Below, in pieces: positions 58,845 through 64,000 of a stretch of DNA of 64,000 nucleotides (within the stretch, counting starts at the first letter, position 1; every line of letters starts with the position of its first letter). The position numbers and the translations under genes were made by a program. The notes below the pieces were generated by a model. It was not told the DNA's origin. It did not search any database and saw only the letters and a list, made by a program, of their open reading frames with translations. Source of the DNA: RYN-230 sp963770545 (GTDB taxonomy: Bacteria > Actinomycetota > Actinomycetes > Streptosporangiales > Streptosporangiaceae); assembly GCA_963770545.1 (NCBI GenBank), contig CAVYQF010000011.1, positions 434,001-498,000 on the forward strand, written 5' to 3'.

Positions 58845-60314
58845 GTGACCACAACGTCGGACCTGGCCGCCACGACTGGGATCGATGTACCCACCGGGCT
58901 GTTCATCGGCGGCCAGTGGACCAAGGGCCGTGACGGCGGGCTGATTGGCGTGACCGACCCGGCCACCGAGGAGATCATCGCGGAAGTGGCCGACGGCACG
59001 GCCGAGGACACGCTGGACGCGGTCAGCGCCGCCTCCGCCGCCCTGCCCGGCTGGGCCGCGACCGCACCTCGCGAGCGGGCCGAGTGCCTGCGCCGCGCCT
59101 GGTCGCTGATGATCGCCAAGTCCGACGCGCTGGCCCGGCTGATGGTGCTGGAGAACGGCAAGGCGCTGCCGGACGCGCGGGGTGAGGTGACCTACGCCGC
59201 CGAGTTCTTCCGCTGGTACGCCGAGGAGGCCGTGCGGATCGAGGGCTCGGTCCTCACCGCCCCGTCCGGTGCCAACCGCATCCTGGTCACGCGGCAGCCG
59301 GTGGGCGTGAGCGTGCTCATCACCCCGTGGAACTTCCCCGCCGCGATGGCCACCCGGAAGATCGGGCCGGCCCTGGCGGCTGGCTGCACGGTGGTGCTCA
59401 AGCCCGCCAAGGAGACCCCGCTCACGGCGCTCGCGGTGGTGGAGATCCTGCGCGAGGCGGGCGTCCCGGACGGTGTGGTGAACGTGGTCACCACCTCCTC
59501 GGCGAGCCGCTTCAGTGAAACCGTGCTGGCTGACCCCCGGGTCCGCAAGCTGTCCTTCACCGGGTCCACCGAGGTTGGCCGGGTCCTGCTGAAGGCGGCC
59601 GCCAACCGCGTGATCAACTGTTCCATGGAGCTGGGTGGCAACGCCCCCTTCCTGATCTTCGAGGACGCCGATATCAGCGCGGCCCTGGACGGGGCGTTCC
59701 TGGCCAAAATGCGCAACGGCGGGGAGGCGTGCACCGCTGCCAACCGCTTTTACGTGCACGAGGCCGTCGCCGACGAGTTCACCGCCGCGTTCGCGGCGCG
59801 CCTCGAGGCGCTCAAGGTCGGCCCCGGCCTCGACGAGGGCACCGAGCTGGGCCCGCTGGTCAACGAGGACACCCGGTCCAAGGTGGCCAGCCTGGTGGAC
59901 GAAGCCACCAGCGCGGGCAGCCGGGTGGTCACCGGCGGGTCTGTTCCCGACCGCCGCGGCTACTTCTACGCGCCCACCGTGCTGGACAACGTGCCGCCCG
60001 GCGCGGGCATCCTGGACGAGGAGATCTTCGGCCCGGTCGCCCCGATCGTCCGGTTCAGCTCGGAATCCGACGCGGTCGCCTGGGCCAACAACACCGAATA
60101 CGGCCTGGTCTCTTACGTCTACACCCGGGACCTGCGCCGCTCCCTCCGGGTGGCCGAGGGCCTGGAGGCCGGGATGATCGGCATCAACCGGGGCGTGGTC
60201 TCCGATCCGGCGGCACCGTTCGGCGGGGTCAAGCAGTCCGGGATCGGCCGTGAAGGAGGCCATGACGGGCTGCTGGAGTTCACCGAGACCAAGTACATCG
60301 CTGTCAACTGGTGA
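58845..60314 (+). CDS. Succinate-semialdehyde dehydrogenase-type aldehyde dehydrogenase
   Basis: NAD(P)-dependent aldehyde dehydrogenase of 489 residues, closest in pattern to GabD. The catalytic residues are E262 (MELGGNAPF) and C296 (GGEACTAANRFYV). The cofactor and substrate segments PWNFPAAMATRKIGPALAAGC and FTGSTEVGR are conserved. GTG after GGAGG. It lies between prcA and pafA, where a metabolic gene is not usual. The sequence alone does not prove the substrate. Confidence 0.88.
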   Translation: MTTTSDLAATTGIDVPTGLFIGGQWTKGRDGGLIGVTDPATEEIIAEVADGTAEDTLDAVSAASAALPGWAATAPRERAECLRRAWSLMIAKSDALARLMVLENGKALPDARGEVTYAAEFFRWYAEEAVRIEGSVLTAPSGANRILVTRQPVGVSVLITPWNFPAAMATRKIGPALAAGCTVVLKPAKETPLTALAVVEILREAGVPDGVVNVVTTSSASRFSETVLADPRVRKLSFTGSTEVGRVLLKAAANRVINCSMELGGNAPFLIFEDADISAALDGAFLAKMRNGGEACTAANRFYVHEAVADEFTAAFAARLEALKVGPGLDEGTELGPLVNEDTRSKVASLVDEATSAGSRVVTGGSVPDRRGYFYAPTVLDNVPPGAGILDEEIFGPVAPIVRFSSESDAVAWANNTEYGLVSYVYTRDLRRSLRVAEGLEAGMIGINRGVVSDPAAPFGGVKQSGIGREGGHDGLLEFTETKYIAVNW

Positions 60315-60435
60315 CACGACGACCGGTGACACGACGGCTGACGGCACGTCGGCTGACGGCACGGGGCGTGGAGAACCGCCCCGGGTCACGTCCGCGGACC
60401 GACCCCACCTGGCGCGGGTGCATACGGTCGTGCCG

Positions 60436-60441
60436 TAGGGT
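60436..60441 (+). promoter_or_regulatory. -10 hexamer TAGGGT before pafA
   Basis: TAGGGT, 13 nt before the pafA ATG, leaving only a very short leader. Confidence 0.4.
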
Positions 60442-60454
60442 CTGGTGAGCGACC

Positions 60455-61813
60455 ATGGACAGACGAATCTTCGGGCTTGAGAACGAATACGGGGTCACCT
60501 GTACCTTCCGCGGCAGCCGGCGGCTGTCCCCGGACGAGGTAGCCAGGTACCTCTTCCGCCGCGTGGTTTCGTGGGGCCGGAGCAGTAACGTGTTCCTGCG
60601 CAACGGCGCCCGGCTCTACCTCGATGTGGGCAGCCACCCCGAGTACGCCACCCCCGAGTGCGACAACATCCTCGACCTGGTGGTCCACGACAAGGCCGGC
60701 GAGCGGATCCTGGAAGGCCTGCTGGTGGACGCCGACCGGCGCCTCCGGGAAGAGGGCATCGCCGGGGACATCTACCTGTTCAAGAACAACACCGACTCGG
60801 CCGGCAACTCCTACGGGTGCCACGAGAACTACCTGGTCGGCCGGCATGGCGAATTCGGCAGGCTGGCCGACATCCTGATCCCGTTCCTGGTCACCCGGCA
60901 GGTCATCTGCGGGGCAGGCAAGGTGCTGCAGACTCCCCGGGGCGCGGTGTACTGCGTCAGCCAGCGGGCCGAGCACATCTGGGAGGGCGTGTCCTCCGCC
61001 ACGACGCGGTCCCGGCCGATCATCAACACCCGGGACGAGCCGCACGCCGACGCGGAGCGGTTCCGCCGGCTGCATGTGATCGTCGGCGACTCCAACATGA
61101 GCGAGACGACCATGCTGCTCAAGGTCGGTGCGACCGACCTGGTGCTGCGCATGGTCGAGGCCGGCACGGTGATGCGGGACCTGACCCTGGAGAACCCGAT
61201 CCGGGCCATCCGCGACGTCAGCCACGACATGACCGGCCGCCGCCGGGTCCGGCTGGCCAACGGGCGGGAGGCCAGCGCGCTGGACATCCAGCGCGAGTAC
61301 CTGGCCAAGGCCAAGGACTTCACCGACCGGCGCGGCGCCGACGCGATCACCCAGCGGGTGCTCGACTTGTGGGAGCGCACCCTGCATGCGGTGGACACCG
61401 GCAACTTCGGCCTGGTCGACCGCGAGATCGACTGGATCACCAAGTATCAGCTGATCGAGCGGTACCGCGGCAAGCACGACCTGCCGCTGTCCTCGCCGCG
61501 GGTGGCCCAGCTCGACCTGGCCTACCATGACGTGCACCGCGGCCGCGGCCTGTACTACCTGCTGCAGCGGCGCGGGGCGGTGGCCAGGACCGCGCGGGAC
61601 ATCGACATCTTCGAGGCCAAGTCGGTCCCGCCGCAGACCACCCGGGCCCGGCTCCGTGGTGAGTTCATCCGCCGGGCCCAGGAGCGGCGCCGTGACTTTA
61701 CCGTGGACTGGGTCCACCTCAAGCTCAACGACCAGGCGCAGCGGACGGTGCTCTGCAAGGACCCGTTCCGGGCCGTCGATGAGCGGGTGGAGAAGCTCAT
61801 CGCAGGCATGTAG
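60455..61813 (+). CDS. pafA: Pup ligase PafA
   Basis: ATP-dependent enzyme that links the C-terminal glutamate of Pup to substrate lysines; 452 residues. The N-terminal RRIFGLENEYGVTC includes the metal-binding E9; the catalytic base is D57 in ARLYLDVGSHPEYATPEC. KNNTDSAGNSYGCHENY is shared with Dop, and the Dop loop is absent. The C-terminus ends in EKLIAGM, where the M and stop come from the first unit of a 35-bp tandem repeat. Confidence 0.97.
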   Translation: MDRRIFGLENEYGVTCTFRGSRRLSPDEVARYLFRRVVSWGRSSNVFLRNGARLYLDVGSHPEYATPECDNILDLVVHDKAGERILEGLLVDADRRLREEGIAGDIYLFKNNTDSAGNSYGCHENYLVGRHGEFGRLADILIPFLVTRQVICGAGKVLQTPRGAVYCVSQRAEHIWEGVSSATTRSRPIINTRDEPHADAERFRRLHVIVGDSNMSETTMLLKVGATDLVLRMVEAGTVMRDLTLENPIRAIRDVSHDMTGRRRVRLANGREASALDIQREYLAKAKDFTDRRGADAITQRVLDLWERTLHAVDTGNFGLVDREIDWITKYQLIERYRGKHDLPLSSPRVAQLDLAYHDVHRGRGLYYLLQRRGAVARTARDIDIFEAKSVPPQTTRARLRGEFIRRAQERRRDFTVDWVHLKLNDQAQRTVLCKDPFRAVDERVEKLIAGM

Positions 61814-61920
61814 CTGAGCGGGTGGAGAAGCTCATCGCAGGCATGTAGCTGAGCGGGTGGAGAAGCTCATCGCAGGCATGTAGCTGAGCGGGTGGAGAAG
61901 CTCATCGCAGGCCTGAAGCT
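61781..61920 (+). repeat. 35-bp tandem repeat, 4 copies, over the pafA stop
   Basis: Four head-to-tail 35-bp units begin at 61781, 61816, 61851 and 61886. Units 1-3 are identical and each holds the bases for EKLIAGM plus a TAG; unit 4 has CCTGAAG instead of CATGTAG. The first unit is the true 3' end of pafA. No spacers occur, so this is not a CRISPR array. Confidence 0.95.
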
Positions 61921-62119
61921 GAGAGTTTCCTGACTATCCTGCGACGGCCCTTTTCCGGCGGTGTGCAGGCCGGGCTGGTTTGCGTTCCGATGACAGGCCC
62001 GTTTCCGCGGATTGGTACTCGTGCCGTAATGGCCTGCCCGCCGAACCTGCGCACCGCGGTTAGTTGTTGCCGGTAGGCTGGCGTCGCTTCACCCTCGGAG
62101 ATGACAAGGTTTCCTTTCT
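61921..62119. other. Intergenic, no gene seen
   Basis: Between the 35-bp repeats and the FKBP gene. It contains a candidate -10 hexamer TAGGCT (62074-62079), 40 nt before the FKBP start; otherwise nothing recognisable. Confidence 0.4.
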
Positions 62120-63076
62120 ATGCGACGCATTGCCGCTCTGCTGTCCGTCCCGCTGCTGGCCACGCTGGCCCTGGCCGGATGCGGCTCAGCCACGTCCTCG
62201 TCCAGCCCCTCCGTCTCGGTGAAGGGGCAGTTCGGCAGTGACCCGACGGTCTCCATCCCGAGTCAGACAGCCGGAAAGGCACTCGCCGTCAAGACCCTGA
62301 TCAAGGGGAACGGCCCGGCGCTGACCAAGACCGACGCCTTCGTCGGGAACTACGCCGTCTACATCTGGAGCGGCAAGACCCACAAGCTCGCTGAGAGCAC
62401 GTTCCAGACGAAGAGCCCGGCCCTGTTCAGCGGTCAGCTGCTGCCCGGGCTGGAGACCGCCCTGCAGGGCAAGAAGATGGGCAGCCGGGTCCTGGCCGTT
62501 ATCCCGCCCGCCCAGGGCTACGGCAAGTCCGGGAACTCGCAGGCCGGGGTGACCTCGAACGACACCCTGGTCTTCGTCGTGGACATGATCAAGGAGTTCG
62601 CGAACAACGCGGCCGCCTCAGGCAGCCAGGTGTCCAGCGGCGGCGGCTCGCTGCCCAGCGTCACAGCCAAGCCCGGGGTGGCCCCGACCATCACGATCCC
62701 GACCTCGAAGAAGGCACCGACGTCGCTGGTCACCAAGACCCTGGTCAAGGGAACCGGCCCGGTGGTGGCCAAGGGCCAGACCGTCGTCACCCAGTACGTG
62801 GGCGAGATCTGGCGGACCGGCAAGGTCTTCGACTCGTCGTGGTCGCGGGGCCAGCCCTTCGGCTTCACGATCGGCGCCACGCCCAGCCAGGTCATCTCGG
62901 GCTGGGACAAGGGCCTCGTCGGGCAGACAGTGGGCAGCCGGGTGATGCTGATCGTCCCGCCCGCCCAGGGTTACGGGAAGACCGGCAGCACCCAGGCCGG
63001 GATCAAGGGCACCGACACGCTCGTGTTCGTGGTGGACATCCTCGGCGCGATCAGCCCGTCGTCCTCGGCAGGCTGA
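62120..63076 (+). CDS. FKBP-type peptidyl-prolyl isomerase lipoprotein, two domains
   Basis: Secreted prolyl isomerase of 318 residues. A lipoprotein signal with lipobox LAGC is followed by a Ser-rich linker. Two FKBP domains lie at about 45-160 and 195-312. Both end in very similar segments (GSRVLAVIPPAQGYGKSGN and GSRVMLIVPPAQGYGKTGS), showing internal duplication. The second has the more canonical VTQYVGEIWRTGKVFDSSW core. It probably helps folding of exported proteins. FKBP genes near pafA are frequent in actinobacteria. Confidence 0.93.
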   Translation: MRRIAALLSVPLLATLALAGCGSATSSSSPSVSVKGQFGSDPTVSIPSQTAGKALAVKTLIKGNGPALTKTDAFVGNYAVYIWSGKTHKLAESTFQTKSPALFSGQLLPGLETALQGKKMGSRVLAVIPPAQGYGKSGNSQAGVTSNDTLVFVVDMIKEFANNAAASGSQVSSGGGSLPSVTAKPGVAPTITIPTSKKAPTSLVTKTLVKGTGPVVAKGQTVVTQYVGEIWRTGKVFDSSWSRGQPFGFTIGATPSQVISGWDKGLVGQTVGSRVMLIVPPAQGYGKTGSTQAGIKGTDTLVFVVDILGAISPSSSAG

Positions 63077-63311
63077 CCCCGGGGGCGGTCCTGGCCGGCA
63101 GCGGGGCCCGGAACCGCCCGTCGCGGCGGCCTGCCGCCGGTCAGGCGTCCTGGCCCCGAGAACCGGTTGACCAGGTCGCTCAGCAGCAGGCTGACGCCGA
63201 TACCCAGCAGCCAGCGGCCCTGGGATACGCCCCGGTCGCCATCTGGTGCAGCCCGGCGGCGGTCTGCTCACCGGCCGATAGCTTGCTGACGCCGGAATTC
63301 GGGTGCCGGAT

Positions 63312-64000
63312 TCACCCGGCGCCGCGGTCCTTATTGTTCCGCTGCCCCCGGCCCGGCCGGCCTGGGGGCATCCTGGTCGGCCCGCCCATCCCGTCCCGGT
63401 CCGGCGGGGCACGCTCCAGCAGTGCCGCCGCGTGCCGCCCGGCCGCGGCTGCGGCCAGGAAGTAGGCCAGGTCCTCGTCCAGGCCGCGGCCCATGCTGGA
63501 CAGCGGCACCGGGCAGCTGCGCAGCGCCTCGGCCAGGCCGTCGGTGCTCACGCTGATCAGCGTGTGCCGGCCCGCCAGCCCGGCCGCCTGCGCCGCCACC
63601 CGGGCGCCGAACGCCCCCGGCAGCTCCGGCACGACCACATCCGCCCGGGCCAGCGCGACGCGCCCGTAAGCGGTCAGGCTGTGGTGGGACACGCCGTAAT
63701 GGCGTTCCCGGGGATCAGCCTCGCTGACCCGCAGCGAGGCGACCGGGCGGCCTCCGAGGACCGCGGCCGCGTTCACCGCCTCGCCGCAGGCCACCCCCGA
63801 GAAGCCCCACCGGGTTCCGGTGCCCAGGTTGCCGGGCCCCTGGGCCACCACGATGACGTCGGCGCCCAGGACGTGCCGGGCGGCCAGCAACCCCGTGTGC
63901 AGGGTGACCGCCTCGAGGTCACCCCCGAAGGACTGGCCGACGGTCACCGTCCCGCGCAGCCAGCCCGCTTCGCGCAGGCCCGCGGCGGTGCGGGAAAACC
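63312..64000 (-). CDS. DUF3866 family protein (5' end outside window)
   Basis: The frame is open to the window edge, so the start lies beyond base 64000; a GTG at 63947 is internal (the preceding codons give GLREAGWLRGTVTV). At least 229 residues are visible. VIVVAQGPGNLGTGTRWGFSGVACGEAVNAA and VSHHSLTAYGRVALARADVVVPEL are typical of the actinobacterial DUF3866 family, which has no known function. The C-terminal tail is Pro/Arg-rich. It is often found near pafA and FKBP genes. Confidence 0.85.
   Translation of the reverse strand, partial: FSRTAAGLREAGWLRGTVTVGQSFGGDLEAVTLHTGLLAARHVLGADVIVVAQGPGNLGTGTRWGFSGVACGEAVNAAAVLGGRPVASLRVSEADPRERHYGVSHHSLTAYGRVALARADVVVPELPGAFGARVAAQAAGLAGRHTLISVSTDGLAEALRSCPVPLSSMGRGLDEDLAYFLAAAAAGRHAAALLERAPPDRDGMGGPTRMPPGRPGRGQRNNKDRGAG

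Noticed and set aside
58320..60389. 689-codon open frame antisense to prcA and the aldehyde dehydrogenase
   Set aside because: Shadow of well-recognised genes on the plus strand, with no domain of its own.
61781..61920. CRISPR-like array
   Set aside because: Units are directly adjacent, with no unique spacers and no cas genes; it is a simple tandem repeat from the pafA end.
63077..63311. Hydrophobic segment GRWLLGIGVSLLLSDLV on the minus strand
   Set aside because: The frame is closed by a stop just upstream and lacks a start; at most a gene remnant.

Overview
The window is very GC-rich actinomycete chromosome. It carries a complete Pup-proteasome locus (arc, dop, pup, prcB, prcA, pafA). 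It also keeps, in recognisable order, genes that neighbour that locus in mycobacteria and streptomycetes: an MSMEG_4193-type phosphatase, DUF3090, SCO1664-family, PAC2 and metH genes, a RecB-like nuclease and trmI. I cannot name the genus. Many genes seem to be read from leaderless mRNAs, with a TANNNT hexamer 6-8 bases before ATG or GTG; I used this pattern to choose several starts.

Left part (1-24.5 kb): an APC permease, small unknown genes, selB (without selA, selD or tRNA-Sec in view), an FAD oxidoreductase, and a four-gene ABC exporter plus two-component operon whose genes all overlap by 4 nt. Then follow moaA-mobA-DUF6457 for molybdenum cofactor, a cysteine dioxygenase-like cupin, and a PadR regulator with a DrrAB-like exporter. 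A 742-bp gene-free stretch (16.4-17.16 kb) is packed with repeats and hairpins, including three successive hairpins with the same 13-nt loop size, a shared loop core and covarying stems. Next come DUF3099, an FMN alpha-hydroxyacid oxidase, dodecin, tldD-tldE, fabG-inhA and purU.

Middle part (24.5-36.3 kb): a RecD2-like helicase, a DUF1707-FHA protein, phosphatase-DUF3090-SCO1664, PAC2 and metH. A tnpB-only IS200/IS605 element is inserted at the very end of metH, so the element's end supplies the metH stop codon. A HAD phosphatase follows.

The 36.4-49.4 kb region is a direct tandem duplication of about 6.47 kb holding a peptide/nickel-type ABC importer in the order permease C, binding protein, permease B, ATPase D, ATPase F, small membrane protein. 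In copy 2 the permease C and binding-protein genes are frameshifted, while permease B and both ATPases stay open. At the junction the small membrane protein gene of copy 1 is truncated. The ATPase end of the two copies is practically identical, whereas the 5' half has diverged.

Right part (49.6-64 kb): a RecB-family nuclease, a site-2-type M50 protease with a CBS region, trmI, then the Pup-proteasome genes. An aldehyde dehydrogenase of succinate-semialdehyde type sits between prcA and pafA, and a 4 x 35-bp tandem repeat starts inside the last codons of pafA. A double-FKBP lipoprotein and a DUF3866 gene cut by the window edge end the region. Bases 1-90 hold no gene I can assign.
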